DNA of 64,000 nt from Phytoamicus setariae (GTDB lineage: Bacteria; Pseudomonadota; Alphaproteobacteria; Rhizobiales; Rhizobiaceae): contig NZ_JAEQNC010000020.1 in NCBI RefSeq assembly GCF_016722925.1, positions 1 through 64,000 on the forward strand, read 5' to 3'. Positions 24,123-32,979 of this stretch are shown here, one piece after another. The translations under genes were made by a program, and so were the position numbers. The notes below the pieces were generated by a model. That model did no database searches, was not told where the DNA came from, and saw only the letters and a program-made list of their open reading frames with translations. Every line of letters starts with the position of its first letter. Within the stretch, counting starts at the first letter, position 1.

Positions 24123-24389
24123 TTATTCCGTCAAGCAATTGATAATGTTTAGTTTATTTATTTTCGGCGCGGTTGCCCTGCACTCTTTTCTGGACCTTTG
24201 CCTCCCCGACTGAACTTGACGAGCAGGATTTCATTCGCTGTTCCATAAAGTACCTGCCCCATTCAAACCAGAGGTCACAGGGTTGCCCCACCTACCCCCT
24301 ACCCCTATATCGGCTTGCCACCCTGCACACGCGTCCATACTAATCGCAACGAACGGATCTAGCAGGTTCAGGAAAAATTTTGAAAAATT
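24123..24389. other. intergenic DNA right of the element
   Basis: This is host-side sequence between attR and the IS21 remnant. A 45-codon leftward frame starting at a GTG near 24291 exists, but it has no recognisable content. Nothing else is seen. Confidence 0.5.
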
Positions 24390-25005
24390 TCAATCGCTTG
24401 TCAACGGCGGAGTAAAATCCCGCCACGCGCCGGAGTAATAGTCGGCCACGGTTTGCACGAGACGATAGCTGTCACCATTCATCTCGAGAATATTGACGTG
24501 GTGGGTGATGCGGTCGAGCAGCGCGCCGGTCAGACGCTCGGCCCCCAAGGTTTCCGTCCATTCGTCAAACGGATGATTGCTGGTGATCAGGGTGGCATCG
24601 CCTCGCCGAAATCGGCCTGCGCATGCCCTGGCGGATGCGACAGCGGCACGAACACCTCCTGGCTACGCTGATCCCGCTAGCGCATGTAATCCTTGATGAT
24701 TGTGTAGCCGCCGGTGAACCCGCAGTCGTCCCGAAGACGGTCGAACACCCGCTTGGCCGTATGGCGCTGCTTGCGCGGCACCTTCATGTCCTCATCAAGC
24801 CAGTGATCGATCGTCGAAACAAATGCATCCAGCTTGGGCCGCCGGATCGGTGACTGACGCTGATAGCCGGGCGGGTCGAATACGACATCATCTTGACCAC
24901 GCTATCGCGCGATACGTTGAAATGCTTTGCAGCCTGACGCCGGCACATACCTTCCGAGCAAGCCAGACGGACCTTCAGATATAGTTCCACGGTATAGATC
25001 CCCAA
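24390..25005 (-). pseudogene. IS21-family remnant (istA start fused to istB end)
   Basis: The first part reads as an IstA transposase N terminus (VELYLKVRLACSEGMCRRQA, then KHFNVSRDSVVKMMSYST), followed by a frameshift and an in-frame TAG in YMR-RDQ. It continues to HPPGHAQADFGEA, where the DDE domain begins. At that point the sequence jumps to the C-terminal part of the IstB helper ATPase (LITSNHPFDEWTETLGAERL) and ends in TSD-stop. The middle of istA and the front of istB are therefore deleted. The element is dead; terminal repeats were not found. Confidence 0.85.
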
Positions 25006-25136
25006 TCCTCCCGCAATCGTTGCAGAAGGAAAATAGGTGGCCGGGTTTTACGCCGCTCGCGACGGGACCATCCCGCCGCTACCGTGGACTTGCACCGCCG
25101 CTCTCAGCTTCCGAACAGGTCGTGACAGCAGGCCAG

Positions 25137-26165
25137 CTATCTCCCTTCGATAAGGTCCATGGCTCGCTTGGCAAAGCGTTCGGCAAGCGGCGCCACGAGC
25201 GCAGCATTTGCGGCTGCGGCGTTTCCGGCGCGCGCGCGATCGGCAATGCCGATGAAAATGACGGCAAACCGGAACAGTGCAAAGACGATATGAAACGGCT
25301 GCAGCGGGGCAGCGCCAATGGCAGTTTGATAATATCGTCCCAGGAACTCCTCCTCGGACGGCAGGCCAAGCGCGTGGGCATCACGACCCAGAATGCCGCC
25401 ATATTCCTCCGGCGACGTATGCCAAGGCATGGCAGCGAAACCGAGATCTGCAAGCGGATGCCCAAGCGTGGAAAGCTCCCAATCGAGAATTGCGACGACG
25501 CGCGGCTCCGTCGGATGAAACAGCATGTTGCCGAGCCGAAAATCCCCATGCGCGATCGAGGCCGCGCCATCATCGGCCGGCAGATTGTGCGGCAGCCAGT
25601 CGGCCAGCCTGTCGAGCGCCTCGATCGGCTGGCTTTGCGATTCCCGCCACTGGCGGCTCCAGCGTTTGATCTGGCGTTCGAAGTAGTTTCCAGGCCTGCC
25701 GTAGTCGCCGAGGCCGACAGCCTCTGGCCGCACCGCATGCAGGCTGGCAAGCGCATCCGCCATGCCGAAATAGATTGCTTTACGTTCGCCTGGCTCAAGT
25801 TCCGGCAGTGCGCAATCGCTGAAGACACGCCCCTCGACCCGCTCCATCAGGTAGAACGGCGTTCCCAGCACATGGCGATCCTCATGCAAGAGGATCGGCC
25901 GCGGCACCGGAACGGTAGTCGGATAGAGTGCGCTCAAGATGCGGAATTCGCGCTCGATTGCATGCGCACCGGCGAGAATGGGGCCAGCAGGCTTTTTCCG
26001 CAGGACCATTCGCCTGTTTCCGAAGGTGACGAAATACGTGGGGTTCGACTGCCCACCACTCACCCTTTCGATCGAGATGGCGTCGCTTTCACCAAAGCGC
26101 TCTGTGAGAAAGATGCGGAGCTTTGCCGGATCAAAATCGAGCAACGATGCGGGAGCCTCGAGCAT
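25137..26165 (-). CDS. APH-like phosphotransferase linked to acyl-CoA metabolism
   Basis: The product has 342 residues of the aminoglycoside phosphotransferase/choline kinase fold: VSGGQSNPTYFV as nucleotide loop, IAHGDFRLGNMLFHP as catalytic loop and ILDWELSTLGHPLADLG as metal site. Members like this occur beside, or fused to, acyl-CoA dehydrogenases (ACAD10/11 type), where they phosphorylate hydroxy-acyl-CoA before removal of the phosphate. It starts two bases after the acyl-CoA dehydrogenase stop and is the last gene of the cluster. A 582-codon reading that extends antisense-like upstream is rejected. Confidence 0.85.
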   Translation of the reverse strand: MLEAPASLLDFDPAKLRIFLTERFGESDAISIERVSGGQSNPTYFVTFGNRRMVLRKKPAGPILAGAHAIEREFRILSALYPTTVPVPRPILLHEDRHVLGTPFYLMERVEGRVFSDCALPELEPGERKAIYFGMADALASLHAVRPEAVGLGDYGRPGNYFERQIKRWSRQWRESQSQPIEALDRLADWLPHNLPADDGAASIAHGDFRLGNMLFHPTEPRVVAILDWELSTLGHPLADLGFAAMPWHTSPEEYGGILGRDAHALGLPSEEEFLGRYYQTAIGAAPLQPFHIVFALFRFAVIFIGIADRARAGNAAAANAALVAPLAERFAKRAMDLIEGR

Positions 26166-26167
26166 TG

Positions 26168-27373
26168 TCACGTTGCTCCCACGCCCCAATGCCAGAACGA
26201 TCGTTCTTCCGTCGTCAGAAGGCGGCTGAGCACCATCTTGTGGACTTCGTCGGCCCCGTCGACCAGCCGCGCCTGACGGGCATAGCGGTAGATCCATTCG
26301 AGCACCGTGTCGGTGGAGTAACCGCGTGCACCATTGATTTGTATGGCTGTATCCGCTGCCTTGTGAAGCAGGTTGGCGACATGCACCTTGGCCATCGACA
26401 CCTCCTTGCGGGCAAAGCCGCCGCGATCGAGTTCCCAGGCGGCTTTCATCACCAGCAGGCGACCGATCTCGATGCCCATGGCGAGATCGCCAAGCATGAT
26501 CTGGATGCTTTCCCGGTCGGCGAGCCGAACACCGAAACCATGACGCTCGGCGGCATAGGCGGAAGCGATCTCGACGCAGCGCTTTGAAAGCCCGAGCCAG
26601 CGCATGCAATGGGTCAGCCGCGCCGGCCCGAGGCGGATCTGCGTAAGCTTCATGCCCTGCCCTTCGCCGAGCAGCACATTTTCCGCCGGAATTTCCAGGC
26701 CGTCGAATTCCAATTCGCAATGGCCGCCGTGCTCCTCCGGCCCCATGATGCCGATGCGGCGGACGATCCGCCAGCCGGGCTGGTCCTTGTGAAATAGAAA
26801 TGCCGTCAGCCCATGGCGGGGATCGTCCGATGTTCTCGCCACCAGAATGAAGTGGCTTGCCTCGCCGGCACCGGTGATGAACCATTTGCGGCCATGGACA
26901 ACATAGTTGCTGCCCTTTTTCTCGGCGCGGGTCTGTATCATTGAAGGGTCGGAGCCGCCGCCCGGATGCGGTTCAGTCATGGCGAATGCCGATTTTACCG
27001 AGCCATCTTCGATCGGGGTCAGCCAGCGCTTCTTCTGCTCCACCGTCGCCACCCGGTCCAGGACCATCATGTTGCCGTCATCGGGGGCAGCGGAGTTGAA
27101 ACAGGCCGGGCCGAAGATGGAACGGTTCATTTCCTCATAGCAGACAGCCATGCCCACCTTGCCGATTGAAGGCCGGCCGGGGCGATCGAGTTGCAACGTC
27201 CACAGCCCTTCGGCCTTCGCCCTGGCGCGGACCTGGTCGAGCAGCTCCATGGTAATATTGCCATGCTCATCAAAGGAAGAATGGTCGCTTTCAAGCGGCA
27301 GGATCTCAGCCTCGACAAAGCGGCTGATCCGGGCTCTTAAGTCCTCGATAGTGGGAGAAATATCGAAATTCAT
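26168..27373 (-). CDS. acyl-CoA dehydrogenase
   Basis: This 401-residue FAD enzyme oxidises an acyl-CoA at the alpha-beta bond. FAMTEPHPGGGSDPSMIQTR is the flavin-binding block, QINGARGYSTDTVLEWIYRYAR the C-terminal catalytic helix region. The start at MNFDISPTIEDL has GAGGG six bases upstream. With the APH-like gene behind it, it resembles the ACAD10/11 pair used for 4-hydroxy or related acids. The true substrate depends on the LLM and transporter genes upstream and is unknown. Confidence 0.92.
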   Translation of the reverse strand: MNFDISPTIEDLRARISRFVEAEILPLESDHSSFDEHGNITMELLDQVRARAKAEGLWTLQLDRPGRPSIGKVGMAVCYEEMNRSIFGPACFNSAAPDDGNMMVLDRVATVEQKKRWLTPIEDGSVKSAFAMTEPHPGGGSDPSMIQTRAEKKGSNYVVHGRKWFITGAGEASHFILVARTSDDPRHGLTAFLFHKDQPGWRIVRRIGIMGPEEHGGHCELEFDGLEIPAENVLLGEGQGMKLTQIRLGPARLTHCMRWLGLSKRCVEIASAYAAERHGFGVRLADRESIQIMLGDLAMGIEIGRLLVMKAAWELDRGGFARKEVSMAKVHVANLLHKAADTAIQINGARGYSTDTVLEWIYRYARQARLVDGADEVHKMVLSRLLTTEERSFWHWGVGAT

Positions 27374-27380
27374 CTGGCCC

Positions 27381-28133
27381 TCACAAGGATGAAACAAGGT
27401 GGCCGCCATCGACCACGAGCGCGGATCCGGTCATGTAGCTGCCGGCTTTGGAGCAAAGCAGCAGCAATGGCCCGTCCAACTCTTCGGGCAAGCCGAGACG
27501 CCGGCTCGGGATGCGATTGACAAGCGCTTTACCCGCCTCGCTTTGGAAGAAATCCCGGTTGATCGGTGTTTCGATGTAGCCGGGGCAAAGCGCATTGACG
27601 CGGATGCCATGGCGCGCCCATTCGAGCGCCATGGATTTCGTCAGCTGGATCACTGCTGCCTTGGAAGCCGCATAGGCCGCGAGGTGTCCTATGACCCGCA
27701 GGCCGAGTATCGAAGCGATATTGACGATCGTTCCGCCGTGGCCCTGATCACGCATGCGCCGCGCCGCAGCCTGGGCAACCAGGAATACCCCCTTGAGGTT
27801 CGTATCGATTACCGCGTCGAAATCGGCTTCACTCTGGTCGATGACAGCCGCTCCGCCACTGATGCCGGCATTGTTGACGACGATATCGACCTCGCGGTCG
27901 ATGGACGCAAAGAGTTGCTCCACGCCATTCGACACAGTGACGTCCAGCGCGATAGCCTCGGCGCTGCCGCCACGGGTCCGGATTGCCAGCGCATTTTCTT
28001 CGATAGCAGTCACATTGCGCGCGGCAAGGATCACATGGGCGCCCTGACTGGCCAAAAGCGTGGCGAAATGCAAACCGAGCCCGCCTGAGGCTCCTGTTAC
28101 GAGTGCAGTCTTGCCAGAGATATCCTCAAACAA
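27381..28133 (-). CDS. short-chain dehydrogenase/reductase
   Basis: This 250-residue classical SDR has cofactor motif TGASGGLGLHFA, NNAG, catalytic serine in IVNIAS and the YAASK pair. The C terminus (SYMTGSALVVDGGHLVS) is typical of 3-oxoacyl or 3-hydroxyacyl-CoA reductases. A TTG start with AGGAG seven bases upstream gives the normal N terminus; it overlaps the thiolase stop. In this cluster it may act as the hydroxyacyl-CoA dehydrogenase step of a beta-oxidation-like route. Confidence 0.88.
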   Translation of the reverse strand: MFEDISGKTALVTGASGGLGLHFATLLASQGAHVILAARNVTAIEENALAIRTRGGSAEAIALDVTVSNGVEQLFASIDREVDIVVNNAGISGGAAVIDQSEADFDAVIDTNLKGVFLVAQAAARRMRDQGHGGTIVNIASILGLRVIGHLAAYAASKAAVIQLTKSMALEWARHGIRVNALCPGYIETPINRDFFQSEAGKALVNRIPSRRLGLPEELDGPLLLLCSKAGSYMTGSALVVDGGHLVSSL

Positions 28134-29328
28134 TGCGATCTCCTCCTGACGTGTTTTCGACCACGACAGCGATGCCCTGTCCGCCACCAATGCACATCGT
28201 CGCCAGGCCATACCGGCCGCCGATGCGGCGCAGTTCGTAGACGAGCTTTATAAGGATAATCGCGCCCGATGCTCCAACCGGATGGCCGAGTGCAATCGCC
28301 CCGCCGTTCGGGTTGGTCTTGTCGGCAGGAAATCCGAGTTCGCGCGCCACGCCGCAGGCCTGGGCGGCAAACGCCTCGTTGGATTCGATCACGACGAGAT
28401 CGGCGACCGTAAGCTTCGCTCGTGCGAGTGCCTGTCTCACGGCCGGCACCGGACCCAGCCCCATGACATCGGGCGCAACGCCGCCCAGGCCGTAGGAAAC
28501 GATCCTCGCCAGCGGCGTGACACCCCGCGCTTCGGCAGTGCTGCTATCCATCAGGACCAGCGCCGCAGCCGCATCGTTGATGCCGGAGGAATTGCCGGCA
28601 GTGACGGTGCCGTCCTTCTTGAACACCGGCTTGAGGCCTGCGAGATCGCCCTCGGTCACATTTCCGCGTACATGCTCGTCTGTCTCGAAAACACGTTCCT
28701 TCTTTCCCTGGCCGACGGTCACGGGCAGGATCTGCTCGCGAAAACGGCCTTCCGCAATGGCGGCGGCGGCGCGCTGTTGGGATGCGAGCGCGACCTGATC
28801 CTGCTCCTGGCGCGATACACCCACCCGCTCGGCGACATTTTCGCCGGTATTGCCCATATGCCCAGCGCCGAAGGGATCCTGCAGCGCACCCAGCATCATG
28901 TCGACGGCGGTGACATCGCCCATTTTGGCGCCAAAACGCGCCTTGCTCAGCAGATGACCCGTGCGGCTCATGCTTTCAGCGCCGCCTGCAAGCACAATAT
29001 CGGCATTTCCGAGCAGAACTTGCTCGGCCGCCGTGACGACGGCCTGCAGACCGCTGCCACAGAGCCGGTTGACGGTCAGCGCCGGGGATGTTTCCGGCAC
29101 GCCTGCTTTAATCGCTGCCACGCGAGAGAGGTACATATCCTTCGGCTCGGTATGGATGACATTGCCGAAAACGCTCTGCTGGATATCGGCCGGCGCGCAG
29201 CCCGCACGCGCAATCGCTTCCCGCGCCACGGCAGCGGCCAGATCCGTGGGCGGGAAGTCCGCAAGCGAACCGCCAAAACTGCCGATGGCGGTGCGCACTC
29301 CTGAGACGATGACGACTTGGCGATCCAT
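28126..29328 (-). CDS. acetyl-CoA acyltransferase (thiolase)
   Basis: This 400-residue thiolase has the acyl-accepting cysteine C90 in VNRLCGSGLQ, the histidine in GHPVGASG and the second cysteine in MCIGGGQG. It could cleave 3-ketoacyl-CoA or condense two acetyl-CoA. Neighbouring acetoacetyl-CoA synthetase makes the acetoacetyl-CoA to acetyl-CoA direction likely. Its end overlaps the SDR start, indicating one transcript. Confidence 0.93.
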   Translation of the reverse strand: MDRQVVIVSGVRTAIGSFGGSLADFPPTDLAAAVAREAIARAGCAPADIQQSVFGNVIHTEPKDMYLSRVAAIKAGVPETSPALTVNRLCGSGLQAVVTAAEQVLLGNADIVLAGGAESMSRTGHLLSKARFGAKMGDVTAVDMMLGALQDPFGAGHMGNTGENVAERVGVSRQEQDQVALASQQRAAAAIAEGRFREQILPVTVGQGKKERVFETDEHVRGNVTEGDLAGLKPVFKKDGTVTAGNSSGINDAAAALVLMDSSTAEARGVTPLARIVSYGLGGVAPDVMGLGPVPAVRQALARAKLTVADLVVIESNEAFAAQACGVARELGFPADKTNPNGGAIALGHPVGASGAIILIKLVYELRRIGGRYGLATMCIGGGQGIAVVVENTSGGDRIV

Positions 29329-29351
29329 TGCATTTTCCTCGATATGGCGGG

Positions 29352-31307
29352 TCAGGCGCTGAGTTCAGCGAGACCTTCGAATAGTTTCAGGGCTTCGGGA
29401 TTGGCGAGCGCGTCCTGGTTCTTCACGGCAAGCCCATGCACGATGTTGCGGACCGCAAGCTCGCTGATCTTTCCGGACTTGGTGCGCGGAATGTCAGCGA
29501 CGGCGACAACGCGAGCCGGCACATGCCGGGGAGAAAGATTGTCCCGGATTTTTAGCCGGATTCGATTGCGAAGCCGGTCGTCCAGTGTGACATCCTTTGC
29601 CAGCCGGACAAACAGCACCGTGCGGACGTCATTGTCCCAGATCTGCCCGATGCACACGGCCTCGACAATTTCCGACATCTGCTCGACCTGACCGTAGATT
29701 TCGGCCGTGCCGATCCTGACGCCGCCCGGATTGAGCGTCGTATCGGAGCGACCGTATATGACCATGCCGCCATGTTCGGTCCATTCGGCGAAATCGCCAT
29801 GGCACCAGACGTTGTCGAACTTGCCGAAATAGGCTTCGTGATATTTCGTTCCGTCGGGATCGTTCCAGAACATCACCGGCATGCACGGAAATGGCTTGGT
29901 GCAGACGAGTTCACCCTTGTCTCCGACGACCGGAGCCCCGTCGTCACTCCAGACATCCATCGCCATACCGAGGCCGGAGCCCTGGATCTCCCCACTCCAG
30001 ACGGGCAGGATGGGAACACCGACAACGAAGCCCGAAACGATATCGGTTCCGCCGGAAATCGATGCGAGATGGACATCGTTCTTGACCGCTTCGTAGACAT
30101 AGTCGAACGACAAGGGCGACAACGGCGAGCCCGTCGAGAAAATCGTCCGGACCGAAGACAGCCTGTGCGTATCGATCGGACGCAAGCCGGTTTTGCGCAG
30201 TCCGTCGATGAATTTGGCCGAGGTGCCGAAATGGGTGATCTGCTCAGCGTCCGCATAATCGAACAAAACATTGGCATCAGGATAAGCGGGCGAACCGTCG
30301 TAGAGAACCAGTGTCGCACCCGATGCGAGTGCTGTCGCCAGCCAGTTCCACATCATCCAGCTCAGTGTCGTGAAATAGAAAAGCTTGTCGCCGTCACGGA
30401 TGTCGGCATGCAGCCGATGTTCCTTGACATGCTGGATCAGCGTGCCGCCTGCCGAATGGACGATACATTTGGGAACGCCAGTGGTGCCTGACGAGAACAG
30501 GATATAGAGCGGGTGATCGAAAGGCAGAGGCTCAAAACGCAGCGGGGCCACCGCGATAGGGGCAATCAATGAATCGAGGCTGATTGCGTTGGCAATGCTA
30601 CCTGCGACGGCATCCGCGTCGCCGATGTAACGCACGACAATCGTCTGTTGCGGCTTTAGCTCCGCCGCGATTGCCGCAACCTTGTCTCCCACCTCGAACG
30701 TGTTGCCGTTGTAGTGATACCCGTCGCAGGCAATGAACAGTTTGGGTGCGATCTGCGCAAAACGGTCGAGCACGCCCTGCTTGCCGAAATCGGGCGAACA
30801 GGACGACCAGATTGCCCCGAGTGATGCCGCTGCCAGCATGCACGCGATGGCCTCAGGCACGTTGGGCAGCATTGCCGCAACCCGGTCGCCGGGCTGCAGG
30901 CCGGCATTTGAAAATGCCTGTTGCAGCCGGGAAACGAGCGCGCGCAACTCGTCCCAGGTGAGATGTCGCTCAACCTTGTCCTCGCCCCGAAAGACGATCG
31001 CATCCGTCCCGCCGGTCTTCCAGAGCAGGTTTTCCGTAAAGTTCAACCGGGCTTCAGGAAAGAACGAAGCTCCCGGCATGCGTTCGCCATCAGCAAGAAC
31101 CACCCTACCACGCTCGCCGCGAAGCCCGCAGTAGTCCCACACGAGCGACCAGAAGGCTTCACGATCATCAACCGACCATGCATGTAGCTCCTGGTAGTTA
31201 GCAAGCGTCTTGCCCGTCGCTTTTGCAGCAGCCGTCATGAAATCCGACATGGCGCTTGCCCGAACGCGCGCGGCAGAAGGTGACCACAATGGCTGTTCAG
31301 CTGGCAT
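29352..31307 (-). CDS. acetoacetate-CoA ligase
   Basis: This 651-residue adenylate-forming enzyme activates acetoacetate. The AMP-binding P-loop LFSSGTTGVPKCIVHSAGG is present, as are the late YGRSDTTLNPGGVRIGTAEI and the C-terminal lysine region KSGKISELAVRNI. The N terminus (LWSPSAARVRASAMSDFM) is specific for acetoacetyl-CoA synthetases. The start is uncertain among several methionines; MPAEQPLWSPS was chosen. With the thiolase it would turn a C4 keto-acid product into two acetyl-CoA. Confidence 0.93.
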   Translation of the reverse strand: MPAEQPLWSPSAARVRASAMSDFMTAAAKATGKTLANYQELHAWSVDDREAFWSLVWDYCGLRGERGRVVLADGERMPGASFFPEARLNFTENLLWKTGGTDAIVFRGEDKVERHLTWDELRALVSRLQQAFSNAGLQPGDRVAAMLPNVPEAIACMLAAASLGAIWSSCSPDFGKQGVLDRFAQIAPKLFIACDGYHYNGNTFEVGDKVAAIAAELKPQQTIVVRYIGDADAVAGSIANAISLDSLIAPIAVAPLRFEPLPFDHPLYILFSSGTTGVPKCIVHSAGGTLIQHVKEHRLHADIRDGDKLFYFTTLSWMMWNWLATALASGATLVLYDGSPAYPDANVLFDYADAEQITHFGTSAKFIDGLRKTGLRPIDTHRLSSVRTIFSTGSPLSPLSFDYVYEAVKNDVHLASISGGTDIVSGFVVGVPILPVWSGEIQGSGLGMAMDVWSDDGAPVVGDKGELVCTKPFPCMPVMFWNDPDGTKYHEAYFGKFDNVWCHGDFAEWTEHGGMVIYGRSDTTLNPGGVRIGTAEIYGQVEQMSEIVEAVCIGQIWDNDVRTVLFVRLAKDVTLDDRLRNRIRLKIRDNLSPRHVPARVVAVADIPRTKSGKISELAVRNIVHGLAVKNQDALANPEALKLFEGLAELSA

Positions 31308-31337
31308 GTCTTTCATGTCCTCTTCAAACCGTTTCAA

Positions 31338-31874
31338 TCATAGTGTCGCATGATAGGCGAGCGGAGTTGCGGCCAGCGATATCTCGTATTGCCCGCCGCC
31401 ATAAAGCAGCGGCGTACCCTCCGAGACGTCGATACCGACCACCTGGCCGAAGAAGATGTCATGGGTGCCGATCGTCACGACCTTGATGACCTGGCAGGCA
31501 AAGCTCGCGAGCGCGTCCTCCATGACTGGTACACCCAGAGCGCCTTCGGACCATTGCCCGATTTCGAAGCGCGCTTCGCCGGAAAGACCCGATGAGAACC
31601 GGTCAGCGAGATGGCGATGCTTCGGCCGCAGGATGTTGACCCCGAACGCACCGGTGCTCTCGATCTGGTCGTGAATGCTGGCGCCGAGATTGATCCCGAC
31701 AAGCAGGATCGGCGGTTCGGCACTGACGGAGCAAACCGCAGTTGCCGTCATGCCGTTGCGTCCTGCAGCGCCGCCGGCAGTGATGATCGAGACCGACGAG
31801 GAAAGCCTGCGCATCCCCTTCTTGAAGTCCGCTTGCAGAACTGCACCCGGTTGCGGCTGTTCCTGTGTAACCAT
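31338..31874 (-). CDS. flavin reductase (HpaC/DIM6-type)
   Basis: This 178-residue flavin reductase has the split-barrel pattern LSSSVSIITAGG, GMTATAVCSVSAEPPILLVGI and the GTHDIFFGQVV block that forms the flavin site. Such proteins supply reduced FMN to a two-component monooxygenase. GGGAGG precedes the ATG. The likely partner is the LLM-class oxygenase at the head of the same gene run. Confidence 0.9.
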   Translation of the reverse strand: MVTQEQPQPGAVLQADFKKGMRRLSSSVSIITAGGAAGRNGMTATAVCSVSAEPPILLVGINLGASIHDQIESTGAFGVNILRPKHRHLADRFSSGLSGEARFEIGQWSEGALGVPVMEDALASFACQVIKVVTIGTHDIFFGQVVGIDVSEGTPLLYGGGQYEISLAATPLAYHATL

Positions 31875-31896
31875 TGCTACCTCCCGCATCTGTCTC

Positions 31897-32979
31897 TCAC
31901 GCCATCACATTGTGCAGCAGATTTGCACCGTTTATCGGATCGAACGCATGACAATGGCCGGGCTCAATGCGCAGCGCCACTTCTTGACCAAGGCTAAGCC
32001 CGGCAAGACCGCGCATCTGCGCTTTCAGGATGATATCGCCCGCGATGATGTCGACTATCGAATAGGCACCGAGCGGTTCTGTCTCGTATACCTTGAAATT
32101 CGAGCCATGCCCCTGGGCGCCGCCGCCTTCGTGCAGGCTAAGATCTTCGGGTCTGATGCCAAGCACGATGTCACGGTCGGACAGGCCATTGTCGAGATTC
32201 ACCTCGAGATCGAGCTTGCTGGCGCGGAAGCGCCCGGAAACGATGCTGCCTTCGATAAAATTCATCGGCGGCGATCCCACCAGCTCGGCCACATAGCGCG
32301 ATGCCGGGTTGTTGTAGATCTCATCAGGCGACCCGATCTGGGCAATCCGCCCATTCTCCACGATGGCCATGCGATCGGCGATCGACATGGCCTCTTCCTG
32401 GTCATGGGTCACATAAACCAGCGTGTGGCCGACTTCCCGCTGCAGGCGCTTGAGCTCCACGCGCATTTCCTCGCGCAGCCGGGCATCCAGCGCCGCGATC
32501 GGCTCATCCATGAGATAGGCGCTCGGCTTTCGAACCAATGCCCGGCCGATGGCGACGCGCTGACGTTCGCCGCCGGAAAGCTGGGCCGGAAATTTTTCCA
32601 GCAAAAGTGTTATATGCAACTTCTCAGCGACGCTTTTCACTCGGGCATCGATGATGGCCTGTGTTTCACGGCGTTCCCGAAGCGGAAACTCCATGTTTTG
32701 CCGTGCCGTCAGGTGCGGAAAGAGCGCAAGGTTCTGAAACACCATGGCGAGGTCACGGTCGGCCGGCGGCACGTCCGTGACGTCCCGACCGCCGATCAGC
32801 ACACGCCCGCTATCGGCATGTGCAAGCCCGAGAAACAGACGCAAAATCGTGCTCTTGCCCGAACTCGGCGGTCCGAAGATGCAGAAGAATTCGTTGTTTT
32901 CGATCTTCAGGTCGATTCCATCTACGGCCACCGTGTTGCCGTAAGCCTTGGTGACATTGACGAGTTCAAGCGTTGACAT
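31897..32979 (-). CDS. ABC transporter ATPase, second of a pair
   Basis: This 360-residue MalK/UgpC-like ATPase has Walker A GPPSSGKST, a canonical signature [15 protein letters not shown], Walker B AYLMDEPIAALDA and a C-terminal TOBE-type domain. GGAGG precedes the start, which lies inside the end of the first ATPase gene. It probably forms a heterodimer with it, as in the glycerol transporter GlpST of rhizobia. The partner has a poor signature, so only one of the two ATP sites would be fully canonical. Confidence 0.9.
   Translation of the reverse strand: MSTLELVNVTKAYGNTVAVDGIDLKIENNEFFCIFGPPSSGKSTILRLFLGLAHADSGRVLIGGRDVTDVPPADRDLAMVFQNLALFPHLTARQNMEFPLRERRETQAIIDARVKSVAEKLHITLLLEKFPAQLSGGERQRVAIGRALVRKPSAYLMDEPIAALDARLREEMRVELKRLQREVGHTLVYVTHDQEEAMSIADRMAIVENGRIAQIGSPDEIYNNPASRYVAELVGSPPMNFIEGSIVSGRFRASKLDLEVNLDNGLSDRDIVLGIRPEDLSLHEGGGAQGHGSNFKVYETEPLGAYSIVDIIAGDIILKAQMRGLAGLSLGQEVALRIEPGHCHAFDPINGANLLHNVMA

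Noticed and set aside
24154-24291. 45-codon GTG-started minus-strand frame next to attR
   Set aside because: No recognisable content and only a marginal ribosome site; kept only as a note in the intergenic entry.
26166-26885. N-terminal extension of the APH-like gene into the acyl-CoA dehydrogenase
   Set aside because: The extension overlaps the dehydrogenase gene in another frame and has no homology pattern; the conserved start is MLEAPASLL.
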